In this document: positions 1 to 10,188 of the stretch, one piece after another
Position numbering within the stretch: the first letter of the stretch is position 1
Layout: each line of letters starts with the position of its first letter
Assembly: GCA_963565915.1 (NCBI GenBank)
Contig: OY751485.1
Coordinates: 186,001 to 250,000 of the forward strand
Length of the DNA: 64,000 nt
DNA from: Entoloma clypeatum
Taxonomy: Eukaryota; Basidiomycota; Agaricomycetes; Agaricales; Entolomataceae
Direction: 5' to 3'
Notes under the pieces: model-generated
The model's input: only the letters and a program-made list of their open reading frames with translations
What the model was told of the DNA's origin: nothing
Database searches by the model: none
Position numbers and translations under genes: made by a program

Positions 1-2
1 CA

Positions 3-626
3 TTCTATCTCAACTACGGTCTGCATCCTTGGAAAGGAGAACTTGTGTTGGAAGACACCAATCCGGCAGCAAACGACTTCTTGAAAAAACTCAAACAGGC
101 ACGAGAAGAGGCCAACGCAGCACTGAAACAGGCACAGGATCAGATGAAGAAGACAGTTGACACACGACGAAGCCCGTCTCGGGATTACCGCATCGGAGAC
201 AAGGTGTGGCTGGAAGGGACTAACATCAGGACTGATCGTCCCTCAAAGAAACTTGACGCCCTCCGACACGGACCATTCAAAGTCCTAGAGAAGAAAGGAG
301 CTAGCGCATACCGTCTTGATCTTCCCAAAACCTGGAAAATGATCCACCCTGTGTTCAACAAAACCCTGTTATCGCCATACGAAACCCCGAAGTATGCCAT
401 TCAGAAAAAGAAGCCAGCCCCTGATCCGATCATCGTCGAAGGACGAGAAGAATACCATGTCTCCACGATCCTGGACTCTCGAAAATTCCGCGGAAAGATC
501 CAGTACCTCGTCCAATGGGAAGGGTATGGCCCAGAAGAGAATACGTGGGAACCTCGAACTAATGTTCAGAACGCTCAAGACTTGATTCGAGACTTTCATC
601 GGCAAAATCCATCGCGTCCACAATAA
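3..626 (+). CDS. Gypsy pol C-terminus: GPY/F module and chromodomain (partial)
   Basis: This is the open 3' end of a Pol reading frame entering from outside the window. Near 240-390 is a GPY/F-like stretch (KVLEKKGASAYRLDLPKTW, then IHPVFNKTLLSPY). Residues coded by about 445-600 form a chromodomain (VSTILDSRKFRGKIQYLVQW, then GYGPEENTWEP), with the aromatic cage positions W and Y/W visible. Chromodomains on gypsy integrases bind methylated histone tails and bias insertion toward heterochromatin, which fits the nested insertions here. The sequence is about 97% identical to 12992-13614 in copy 2. Confidence 0.9.
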   Translation, partial: FYLNYGLHPWKGELVLEDTNPAANDFLKKLKQAREEANAALKQAQDQMKKTVDTRRSPSRDYRIGDKVWLEGTNIRTDRPSKKLDALRHGPFKVLEKKGASAYRLDLPKTWKMIHPVFNKTLLSPYETPKYAIQKKKPAPDPIIVEGREEYHVSTILDSRKFRGKIQYLVQWEGYGPEENTWEPRTNVQNAQDLIRDFHRQNPSRPQ

Positions 627-741
627 AAGAACAAACTTTGAGCCATTTTCCACATCGACTTCTGTCACATTGAGTTCCCCGCTCCAACTCTTCTCGCCCA
701 ACACGCCGTTCTTCTTATACCTTTCAAACATCATTTCTGCC

Positions 742-1110
742 ATGTCCAACATCACCGCCGCCTCCACCGATGCTTCCGATATCAACCCCACCATCACCAC
801 CCTCATCGGCGAAGCGCTCTCCATGCGCGACCAGATCCATGCGCTCGAAACCTCCGTTGCCGACATCCTTCACCGGCAGATGCATATCCGCCTTCATACC
901 CTTTCCGATTTGCCAACCGCCCCCACCGCTGAGGAGAAACTCATCCTCAAAAACTATACCAACACCCTTGCTGTCGAGAACCGACGCCTTCGCCTCGCTG
1001 TTCGAGGTTTAGAGTTTGCCACGGCGGTTAACGATGAACTGATAAAAGATTGGGGTAACCGAGTTGACCCTGCCTGGGCCGATCCAAATGGCAACGATGG
1101 ATGGGAGTAG
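742..1110 (+). CDS. Gypsy accessory ORF3 (122 aa, unknown function), copy 1
   Basis: This is a complete ATG-to-stop frame between the chromodomain and the 3' LTR, in the sense direction. The predicted 122-residue protein is acidic at its end (DPAWADPNGNDGWE). It has two amphipathic, leucine-spaced segments (around residues 28-55 and 75-105) that could form coiled coils. I recognise no domain. Copy 2 keeps the same ORF: of 13 base differences I count 11 silent and 2 replacement (D to N, R to W). That is unlike free decay and suggests coding constraint. A longer frame opens upstream at 670, but its start is TTG; 742 is the first ATG shared by both copies. Confidence 0.7.
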   Translation: MSNITAASTDASDINPTITTLIGEALSMRDQIHALETSVADILHRQMHIRLHTLSDLPTAPTAEEKLILKNYTNTLAVENRRLRLAVRGLEFATAVNDELIKDWGNRVDPAWADPNGNDGWE

Positions 1111-1147
1111 GTAGTCTGTGAGGACACAGACCTTGAGGAGGGGAACA

Positions 1148-1515
1148 TGTTACGGACTAACGACTACGGACGTATATGCTTACTTTTTCACTTTTACTCA
1201 TCGGCCCCCGCTTACACATATCGTATTATACTTTATTTCCTTTAGTATACTTCGCTCCCGCGCTGACTCGCTTTCCGCAGCTGTCTGACTCATTCCGCAG
1301 TCGTCTTACTCAGACGCACTGCCTTCCGCAGTTATCTTACTCAGATACACTGCCTTGCGCAGCACTGACTCATATGCTATCGCCTATAGTCAGTACCTAT
1401 ATAAACCCTTTGTACTATAGCTAGATTCCTTAGATTTAGCAATCACATTGCTCTTCGCCTTTCCATCTTCCTGCATACTCTGCCCGAACCTTGGAACGGT
1501 TTGTTACGCATAACA
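1148..1515 (+). repeat. LTR of gypsy copy 1 (368 bp)
   Basis: The LTR runs from TGTTACGG to GCATAACA, a TGTTA/TAACA inverted end. It contains a TATATAA box near 1399 and the AGATTTAGCAA segment that pairs with the primer site in the full copy. The preceding purine tract is GAGGAGGGGAACA (1134-1147). It is homologous over its length to the LTRs at 8117 and 14138. Confidence 0.93.
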
Positions 1516-2210
1516 AGGATCCTCATGCACTGGGCACCTGTGGCCCGGTGTAAGTCTGTGACAACACCGGCGGTATTCATACGGGGTTTCCTGAACAGTT
1601 TCTCTCCATGCCGAACGTCTGTAAGGCGGAGCAGGGTCTAGCCCACTGCGAGCATTCAATGTGTGTTCAACTATTACAGGACATTGATGTCCTTCCATAT
1701 CCACGAAGAAGGTGTTGCATGTATGACAATGCACAATCCTTAATCCTTCGGGATGTGCCGCCCAGCGCGTCATGCGTTGTGGCAGATGGGTGTGACCAGT
1801 GTAGTCTTGACCCATATAGCTGAAGCAGACTGCACAGACTCATGTGTGCCTTCCAGCAACTGGGGCCAGTCGTGCAGCACAAATTCAGGCATAGGTGTGG
1901 AAACGCGCCTTTCAGCCTGGTGCTCTGCAATGCGTCGGCGTAATGCCTGACATTGCTCAGAGGGCAGAGGAATAGGTACCGGTGATGGTGACCTAGTATG
2001 CTGGCGTGAAGCCGAGCGACTGCGATGGCCGCGAGCAGGCTCAGCGGTATCATCGTCCTCAGGGGCGGTGATGCCAGCAGCCCTGGGAGTCCTACTGTTC
2101 TGAATACAACAACATGTAACTACAGTGTAGACGACGACTAGGGCAGTGGTTCCGCCAACCGTAATGGCTAGCGGGGCCCATAACCTATTGAATGAGTCTG
2201 AGTGCGACAT
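1516..2210 (-). pseudogene. ORF0 of copia element E (TM + Cys/His-rich), frameshifted
   Basis: An ATG at 2210 lies inside the end of the LTR. The frame continues through the primer-binding site, coding RLWAP, into a hydrophobic span (LAITVGGTTALVVVYTVV, about residues 13-30) and then a Ser/Arg/Pro-rich region. It stops at 1770. A second overlapping minus frame (1815 to 1504) carries Cys/His pairs (HCHTC, then GHQCP, then CC and CP). This matches the spacing and order seen in the intact ORF0 of element B, so one frameshift near 1815-1850 probably separates two halves of one protein. The tail is cut by gypsy copy 1. Function is unknown; it could be an envelope-like or membrane-tethering accessory protein, but that is inference. 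Confidence 0.5.
2171..2185 (-). promoter_or_regulatory. Primer-binding site of element E
   Basis: On the minus strand the LTR end TTCAATA is followed by GGTTATGGGCCCCGC. GGTTATGGGCCC is complementary to the anticodon stem-loop of initiator tRNA-Met, the internal-tRNA priming used by Drosophila copia and relatives. Confidence 0.8.
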
Positions 2211-2534
2211 GTGGGACGACGTACAAAGTAGTTAGTATGAGTGTAGAAAGAATCAGGTTTGATAGCTTGTTAAGCTAGAGAGTGGTTTAAAAGCAACTGA
2301 CGTGGGGGTAACTGGTTAAGTTCCTTGTATTCTGTACTACGTACAGAGCTGGTATTTATACTACTATATGCGCACAGACCATGTTGTGGTCCTGTTTACT
2401 ATTACTACGTATATAGTAACTCATGGAATGTTCCAGAGTATGACATCATAATGATATCATGTATACGTCATAATGACAAAGTGATCACGTGCTTAGTCAG
2501 CAGGATCATGGTGCTGGATCTGATGATTCCAACA
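2186..2534 (-). repeat. 5' LTR of copia element E (349 bp)
   Basis: On the minus strand it runs from TGTTGGAATC to TTCAATA. A TATAAATAC promoter box lies around 2350, about 140 bp upstream of the ORF0 ATG at 2210. It sits exactly between truncated RNase H coding sequence on one side and a primer-binding site on the other. Confidence 0.8.
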
Positions 2535-5500
2535 GCAGCAACCATTTCCGCCTCAGTGGACGAATGTGCCACTGTCTTTTGCTTGCGACTTTTCCAAAGA
2601 ACAAGTCCGCCTGCAAGCTTAAGGAAATATCCCGATTGGGACTTTCGATCAGAAGGGTCTGATGCCCAATCTGAATCTGTCCATGCTTCGAAAGAAGCCT
2701 TGGATCGACCATTATACACTATAGAGTAGTCTTGAGTACCGACAAGATATCTGATAATCCGTAGAGCATATTTCTCGTGCTCTTTGGAAGGGTTTGCAGA
2801 CATTTGTGACATTTTTGCAACTGCAAATGCAATGTCCGGTCTCGTTCCAATGGACAGGTACAATAATGATCCGATGATCATTTGGTACCTAGTTCTGAGC
2901 GTGGGATCCACCTCCCCCTCATTTGGTGCAGGGTAATAACCCTTTGGGAGTGGAGTGTCAGCTGCCTTTGCATTTTCCAAGCCAAAGCGCTTAATGATCT
3001 TCTTAAGGTATTCTGACTGATTGATTGCAATGATCTGCCTTTTCGAGTCTTGTCGTATCCTCATATGTAAGAACTCTTGGGCAATACCAAGATCACGACT
3101 TTCCCATTTACTCATAAAGTCAGATTTAATCTTGCGAACAAGATTTGGGTTTGATCCCATAAATAGGCCATCATCCACATAGATCAAGGCAATTACCAAA
3201 TCGCCTGATTGTTTGTTGTGGTAAACAAAGACGCCTGAGTTGGTTCTACATCTAGTAAAACCTAGCTTCTCCATTGATGCATTGAGCGCAATCCACTACG
3301 CTCTCGCAGCCTGTTTTAGGCCATAGAGTGCTTTTAATAGACGGATTACCTTCCGTTGTTGGCCTTTGACAATGAAGCCTTCAGGTTGATTCATATAGAT
3401 TTCCTCATCAAGCTCTCCATAGAGAAAAGCTGATTTGACATCTATTCCTTCAATCATCCATCCTTCAAGCGCAGCTACAGTGAAGAGGATCCTGAGAAAC
3501 CCTTAGCAACAAGTCGTGCCTTCTTTCATCCATCAGTTTTGATGTCGAATACCCATCGATTTCTGATGGTTTTACGACCTTTATGCAGGTCAACCAACTC
3601 AAAGACGTTGCGCTTCCGGAGGGCTTCTAGTTCCTCGCGGCATGCTGCTTTCCATTCAAGCTTTTCCTTTTCAGGTAGCTTATTTATGTCCTTCATTTGC
3701 CAAGACTTTGGGTCTTGTGGAATTTTGTCATATGCAGGGATTGCTTTAGATAGCAAGTGCGCAAGCATTTGTGACTGTCCTCCCCCTTCCCTGATATAGA
3801 GTAATTCCTCCATATCTACATCCGGTTGATCCAGAGTGGAAAAGTTCTGATACATTTGAGGATCAGCGGAGCTAGATGATGGAACAGCGCCAGATTGCTG
3901 GTTTCTGGACTCCGATCGGGGATTATAGGTGTATCGCCGTGAATCCTCCTGAACGGTCCTGCTCCAATCGCGCTGATTTTGATGCAAGGCCTCAACCGGG
4001 TTATTCCCGTAAACATTTCCAGGACGTTGGGGTGCAACCCGAGTTCGACGAGGACGATCAGTCTGTGGGGGACGATCACCTGGTAAGGTGTGACTATCAT
4101 CAGGTGCATCTGTGCGCACACGTTTTCCTGGATTGCGAGTCCGAGGAACCCACTGCTGATTTTCAGCGGTGTCCTGTCTATTTGTTCCATCAGAAGTCTG
4201 ATTAGAACCTTCAGGAAGCTGACCGATTTGGTCGCTATTTGAGTCAGGGAGGTTATGATTATCATCATGTGTTCCTGGATTAGACGGGTAATGTGAACCG
4301 CCAGGACCATGTGAATCATTGTCTTCCGAATGGAAATCGTCGGTTGGTAAAACAGACGGGTCATCATGTCCATTAACATCATCATTTCCCATATCGTCTG
4401 ATGTTGGATCATGGTATTGTGTTATCGAAGGTATCTTGTTCATTGTAGAACACTTAGGAAACAGCTGTTCATCGAACATTGCTGTGGCACCTATGAAGAC
4501 TACGTTATTTGGTAATCGCATAAACCGGTAACCTTTGGTTCCAGTTTTAAATCCAATGAAAATCATTAACTCGGATTTAGCGGTAGTAGTGCGAATTTCA
4601 TTTGGAAGAAAGACGTAAGCACCACATCCAAAAATGTGTAAGTTTGACACATCAGGCTTTTCCTTTTTAAGGGACTCATACGGAGTAAGCCAATTGTGCC
4701 TTTTTAATGGAGTTCGGTTATACAAGTGAAGTGCATGTTCTACCGCAAATTGAATCCATATTTTGGGTAGGCAAGCATCATGCAACATGGCAAGTGCTTT
4801 ATCCATTATTGTTCTATTAAAGCGCTCAGCACGGCCATTTTGTTGTGGTTGGTGTGGCACAGTAACTTCACCCTGGATTCCCATCTCACGCATATCTGCT
4901 TGAAATTGTACAAATTCACCGCCGCCATCAAAATGCCAAGTTTTAATTGTCGTATTGAACTGGTTTTTAACCATGGCATTAAAATCACGAAGTGCAGAAT
5001 GTGCATCGGATTTTAGTCTCAATAAAGAGATCCAGGCGTGTGATGTGTAGTCATCAACAAAGCTGATATAATAATTATATTTGCCATAAGTCGCCTTCTT
5101 GAATTGCTTTAGATCCGAATGGATTAGCTCAAGAGGTGCTTTGGCGCGTGTCTGAGATGGTGAGAAAGATCTTGAAGGCATCTTTCCCAGAGTGCATCCT
5201 TTGCAGGGTCGCTCAATGGATGGTTTGTCCACTCCATTAAAACCTTTGACGTGCTTGGGAGCATGTCTTAGTACGTCATGTGAAGGGTGTCCAAATCGCT
5301 TGTGCCAAGTATCATAGTCAACAGACTGTGAGATACTATAATTGACCAAGTGAATTCGTTCCTCTTTAATGATCGTGGCATTTAGCCAATAAATCGATTC
5401 ATTTGCCTTATGAGGATAACACATAAACAAAGGAAGACCTTTATTGGTCATTAGCATGATCGAACCAAATCGTCCGCTAATCTTGTTTCCTTGTTTTAGT

Positions 5501-7401
5501 ATCTCGCCTACAGATAATAGACAAACGTCTAAATCTGGTATGAACCAAACGGATGATAGACGAGTAACTTTATTTTGTTTTTGCCTGTTTTTCCTGATGG
5601 TGTGACTAATCAACACTGTTTCTTGTCCAAGTATTTGAATCGTGTGATCTTTTTGTGCAATTTGCACTAACTGACGATCTTTTAATGGGGTATACTCAAT
5701 GAAATCATTGATATCATAAGTAAAGTGCAATGAAGCACCTGAATCAAGAATCCAATTGGATTGATTCTGTTTCTTACATTCAGCACAATTTGCATAATGA
5801 GAATTTATTTGCGCTATAAGCGCATGTACAGCAGGTTGTAAAAATACATCGGACCGCTGTCCGTTCACTCGTCTCCAAAGAGGCTTCTGTGAAGTATTTG
5901 TTAACTGCATTGTACGTGCTGTTGAATGCGAAACATACCCCATGTCGTCGTTGTTCCCATCACCACGGGAAACTTCATACTCCATGTAATTGTTGATGTA
6001 TCCTTCATCGTAATAGCCCCTTATGGTGGGGGCTATGTCTTCAGTCTCCATTTCATTGGCCCAGCTGATCCTACTTGGTGTTTCTTCGTAAACCAGAATC
6101 CGATGATTCCGGGGGTCCATTGTCGGAGGCGCTGAAAGCGGCCTTGATGTTGAAGCTTCATTACGCTGAAGTGCAGGGACTTCGAGAAGACGAGTTAGGT
6201 TCTGTGCTGTCGGAGGGACACTGATGCTTGCAGCAAGTGTGCGTGCTCCGTCCAGGTCCGTAAAGGGGCCTGGGCCAGGAATGTTACCAATCGCAAGCGA
6301 TTGGTTGTTCCTTATCCTCCAATCGGTGGATGATGATGGGTGCAGAGTGAAGATCGACTCATTTCCATAAATGACCGTTCTGGGAAAGGTCTGGGCCGGA
6401 AGCTGCCCAACAGGGGCGCTTTCCATGGCAGAAGAGGCCAAATGGACCTTTTCTTTACCTTTCCAGGGTCCTTTACCCTTGGTCTTCCCCGCAGAAGTTC
6501 CACATCCCTTGCCTTTCCAAGGCTTGGGGTGCTGATGCGAATGCTGCTGGTTAGCAGCCGGTCCTTCTGAAGATCCCTGAGAGGGTCCAGTGCAAGGCTG
6601 GTACTTCGGGGGGTTAGGACGAGCGCGTTTTACCACAGAAATCTTGTTCGCATGGGCACTCCCTTGAGACTGCGGAGCATGCGGGTTTTTACGGAAGTAT
6701 TCCGAGCGTACTTGCTCGATTACCTTTCCAATCTCGAGTACGGCACTCTGGTCACCACCAGGCGCTACGTAGTGTACCACATCAAACAGGATGCTGTGTA
6801 CCAAACCATCATATCCTTGAGGCAGCCCATTCAGGATCATTATGATCCGAACGAACTTGGGGATGTCTATGTGGTTATGTTCGAGTCGTTGAAAGAGAGT
6901 CTGCATCTTATCAATGCCTGATAAAGGATCGGCAGGAGATAGAGAGGTGCGGAGGAGTTGCTGAAAATCAGCAAAGATGGTGGATGGGCCGACCGTGGAC
7001 AGTTTTGTGGCGATCAAGTCCCACATCTCCTTGGAGGTGTTAGCTCCCTTGATGTGATGGACGAGAGAGTCCGAAATGGACATCTGAATTAGGCCTTGGG
7101 CCTGATCGTCCTGTTCATGCCAAGTGTTTAACTTATCTTGGTAATCTGTCTCTTTTGGGTCAACCGGGATTTTTTTATCACCGGTGACGATCCTCCACAC
7201 TTTAGCTGCCTTGAGGTAGGCGCTCATCTTCTCCTGATATATGGAGAAGTTGGTGGTAGTGAGTTTCGGAACAGAGGAAGCGAGGTCGAGCTTGGAAGTT
7301 GAAGACATGATGATGCTGTGAAACATAAATAGAATCAGCATATGTTTATCGAAAAAGCGCATCAGAAAAATAAATAGACAAGCTGCCTTGTCGGTCATCA
7401 T
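2535..7401 (-). pseudogene. Gag-Pol of copia element B, broken in RT and RNase H
   Basis: The long frame (7401 to 3526) codes a copia-type Gag, then protease (WILDSGASLHFT). The integrase follows, with its HHCC zinc site (WHKRFGHP, then CKGC) and DDE residues (HSDLKQ, FDGGGEF, QNGRAERFNR). It ends at a TGA (3528-3526) just before the RT motif KARLVAKGFS, where a CGA-to-TGA change is the simplest reading. A stretch with a small deletion and a TAG follows. A second frame (3274 on) then gives RT with YVDD and RNase H up to SSTEAEMV, where element E truncates it. No CCHC zinc knuckle is present in Gag; a Gly/Lys-rich basic segment replaces it. The upstream ATG (7401) overlaps the ORF0 stop as ATGA. 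The conventional Gag start is the later ATG at 7308, preceded by an intron-like TTTATGTTTCACAG. Confidence 0.88.
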
Positions 7402-8116
7402 TCTTCATTCTCTGTTTGGTCTAGTGGTAGCATATGAAATGCCATCACTAACTCTACCCATGCATCATGTGCTTCCTGATTGGCATGTTGCCCACAGGTG
7501 CACGCTCCTCCCTGAATAGGGAGTATAATGTCATTCGCTCTGTTCGCTGCTTCAATCAACGAATCAGTATCCGGCAACTGAACTTGTCGGGCCGGAGGCG
7601 AAAGAGGCGGTGCTCCGTGTGCCTCAGGGATAGTCCCATCGTCGACGTACACAGGTGGAGGATCCGAAGGATCTCCCTCTTGGGTAGGTACCGTAACAGG
7701 TTCCTCAGCACGGCGATGACGCCATCTGTGGTTTAAGGCTCGCGTTCTCGTTCCTGCGTCACATGTTGTGCACGAGTAGTCATAGGTAGTGTTGTCCGTA
7801 CAATGCCTTGGGCAATGTTGACTGTCAACAACGAGTTGTCGACATACACCACACCAGGCAACGATGCGCCCGTCGCCATCTAGGCCTTGAGGGACAGAGC
7901 CCTGTGCCGTTGGTATCATATGTACTTGTTCTCGTGATACTATGAACATTACTGGAATTCTCTCAAGCCATTGATCAAGAATGTTCCATGAAGGGACACA
8001 TTCAATACCTCGAGTGCTACGAGGTTCGCCATTGATGGGACCATCGTGCTCGATGTATTTGATGGTGAGAAACCCAGTCTCCAGGCTAGTATACAAAGCG
8101 GATGCAGCCAGTAACA

Positions 8117-8486
8117 TGTTACGGACTAACGACTACGGACGTATACACTTACTTTTTCACTTTTACTCATCGGCCCCCGCTTACACATATTGTATTATAC
8201 TTTATTCCCTTTAGTATACTTCGCTCCCACGCTGACTCGCTTTCCGCAGCTGTCTGACTCATTCCGCAGTCAGCTTACTCATTAGTGCATAGCCTTCCGC
8301 AGTCGCCTTACTCATGCGCACTGCCTTCCGCAGTTACTGACTCATTCGCTACCGCTCATAGTCAGTACTATATAAACCTCATGTACCATAGCTACATTCC
8401 TTAGATTTAGCAATCACATTGCTCTTCGCCTTTCCATCTTCCTGCATACTCTGCCCGAACCTTGGAACGGTTTGTTACGCATAACA
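8117..8486 (+). repeat. 5' LTR of gypsy copy 2 (370 bp)
   Basis: It runs TGTTACGG to GCATAACA. TATATAAA is at 8369-8376. The likely transcript start, about 30 bp downstream, falls on AGATTTAGCAA (8403-8413), which is the sequence complementary to the primer site at 8489-8499. Confidence 0.95.
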
Positions 8487-8488
8487 AG

Positions 8489-8499
8489 TTGCTAAATCT
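8489..8499 (+). promoter_or_regulatory. Self-priming primer-binding site (Tf1/sushi type)
   Basis: TTGCTAAATCT begins three bases after the LTR and is the exact 11-base reverse complement of AGATTTAGCAA (8403-8413) in the LTR. That LTR segment lies where the mRNA should begin. Tf1-type chromoviruses prime reverse transcription by folding the mRNA 5' end onto such an 11-base site rather than using a tRNA. Confidence 0.8.
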
Positions 8500-10147
8500 C
8501 GTTAGGTTCGCCCAGAGCGAAGAGAGCAACTACCAGACAAGTCAAGACGTCGCGCTTCTTTGAAGACTTCACCAGTAACCCATTCAGCACGCCAGAAGCC
8601 CAACAGGAGGAGCTAAGTCCTCGAGACAGTATCGATTTTACGCTTATCCAGCAGTACATCGAATCGGAGATCCGTCGCATCCTACAGCAGGTGCTTGACG
8701 AAGAACTAGACAACAACGAGCATCGCCCCCACGGCGAGATAGCAGAGAGCATCCATCTTGCTCGGCAACACCAGATCGCGCGTTACAACGCCCGACAGAA
8801 CGAACTCGAAAGCTTTCGCGTTCAAGAAGGACCTCAGACAGGTCGGATCACAGAGATCAGAGAGTTTATCGGTGTCCAGACAACCGTTATCAGAAGATTG
8901 ATTAGGACGCTCACATTGAGACGTCCCAGAGCCGCATCACCACGTCTTACTCGAAGCAGCAGATCTACGCCCACTTCACCACCGACGAGCAACAGACCGA
9001 GTACAACCGTTGGGCACGAAACGAGAGACTTGACCCCTTCTTGCGACCAACGGATGCGCAGGAACAGAGATTCCTTAGAGATCTACAGAGGAAATACCCC
9101 GAACATTTTGCCACCGATTCCGCCGACGAGTCCCCTGACGAATTTACTTTTGACTCCGCGCAGTCAGATACCGAACAGACGCCTAGAACAGGGACTGATT
9201 TTCAACCCCTACCTGTATCCCGAACCCCATCTTCATCCCAACAATCCGACACCTCTCCTACTCCGCAGGTTCTAGACATGGCAGAAGCACCGACAGTACA
9301 AACAATGGATACATCCAAGATCATCAAAGATCCTGGGATGTTCAAAGACAGACACACCTTCGATGAGTGGTGGAAAGCCACCAAATTATACATCAGGTTC
9401 CAGAAGGGCCTGTCCGACGATCAGAAGATTCTTGCAGTGTTATCCCGCATGATGGAAGGGTCCGGTAAACACTGGGCCAGCAACAAGTTAGACGACCTTG
9501 CCACCGATGGCGAGAACATCACCTGGTTAGGGTTCTCAGACGACATCGCTACGCGATTCTCTATTGCCAACAAGTCGGCAGCGGCCAAGACGAAACTCGA
9601 AGTCCTGAAACAGGAGAAACGCACCATCGACGAATTCTTGGACGAATTCAAAGAGCTCTTGAAGCTGTCAAACCTTGGTGAAGAAACTGGGAAATACATC
9701 CTGGAAAAGAACGTCAACCGCAGAATTTCTGAACAAGTGGCTAGCGATGGCAAGACGTACACTGATTACGCAAAGGAGATCCGAAACAAGGGACGACAGA
9801 TGGAGGGACATGCATTAGTCATCCGAGGGGGTGGCGACACACGCACTGGATCGGGCACCACTTATGGCGGTCAAGGCAAAGCCATGGAGATCGATAAAGC
9901 AGGAGTAGCCCGTTGCTACAACTGTCAGCACTTTGGTCACCTTGCCAAAGACTGCAAAGCCCCAAAGAAGAAAGATGGTCGTAAGTGTTTCAACTGCGAC
10001 CAAGAAGGACATATCGCGCGCAACTGCCGCAAGCCGAAGAAGAACTCTGGAAAGATTAGGAAGGTGTCTGATGGAGATACCGATGATGATGATGAAACCA
10101 TCACCATAGAGACCGATGAGAAGGATTTTCCCGAAGGGTCCGATTAA
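8496..10147 (+). pseudogene. Gag of gypsy copy 2, frameshifted, no ATG
   Basis: The 5' half is open from 8496 in one frame with no ATG; an ACG at 8547 in a good position may be a decayed start. The reading moves to another frame between about 8906 and 8935, so one small indel is implied. The second frame runs to 10147. It contains a retrotransposon capsid-like helical region (WWKATKLYIRFQKGL onward, about 9370-9780) and two CCHC zinc knuckles (CYNCQHFGHLAKDC and CFNCDQEGHIARNC, about 9914-10026). The tail is acidic. Gag would form the virus-like particle and bind the RNA. Confidence 0.8.
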
Positions 10148-10188
10148 ACGACGCTAAGTCGCGACCCTTATCCATTAAACGAATTCGC

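Larger units (their letters stand above)
1..1515 (+). mobile_element. Ty3/gypsy chromodomain retrotransposon, copy 1, 3' part
   Basis: This is the 3' end of a gypsy element cut by the window edge. Bases 1-1515 align almost without gaps to 12990-14507 of the complete copy further right. It holds the integrase tail with GPY/F and chromodomain modules, the accessory ORF3, a purine tract and one LTR. The base pairs after the LTR (from 1516) belong to a minus-strand copia element, so copy 1 is inserted in that element. The target-site duplication cannot be tested because the other end lies outside the window. Confidence 0.93.
1516..2534 (-). mobile_element. Copia-type element E, 5' fragment (minus strand)
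   Basis: Reading the minus strand, E starts with an LTR (2534 to 2186), then a primer-binding site (2185 to 2171) and an ORF running away from it. It stops abruptly at 1516 where gypsy copy 1 begins. No gag or pol of E remains in the window. On the other side, the LTR start (TGTTGGAATC) directly abuts the truncated RNase H of element B, so E inserted into B. E's other end is not visible, so no duplication can be scored. Confidence 0.75.

Noticed and set aside
10080..10150. Canonical -1 slippery heptamer at the gag/pol overlap
   Set aside because: GATTTTCCC is close, but positions 4-6 are not identical bases in the gag phase, so it does not fit X-XXY-YYZ.
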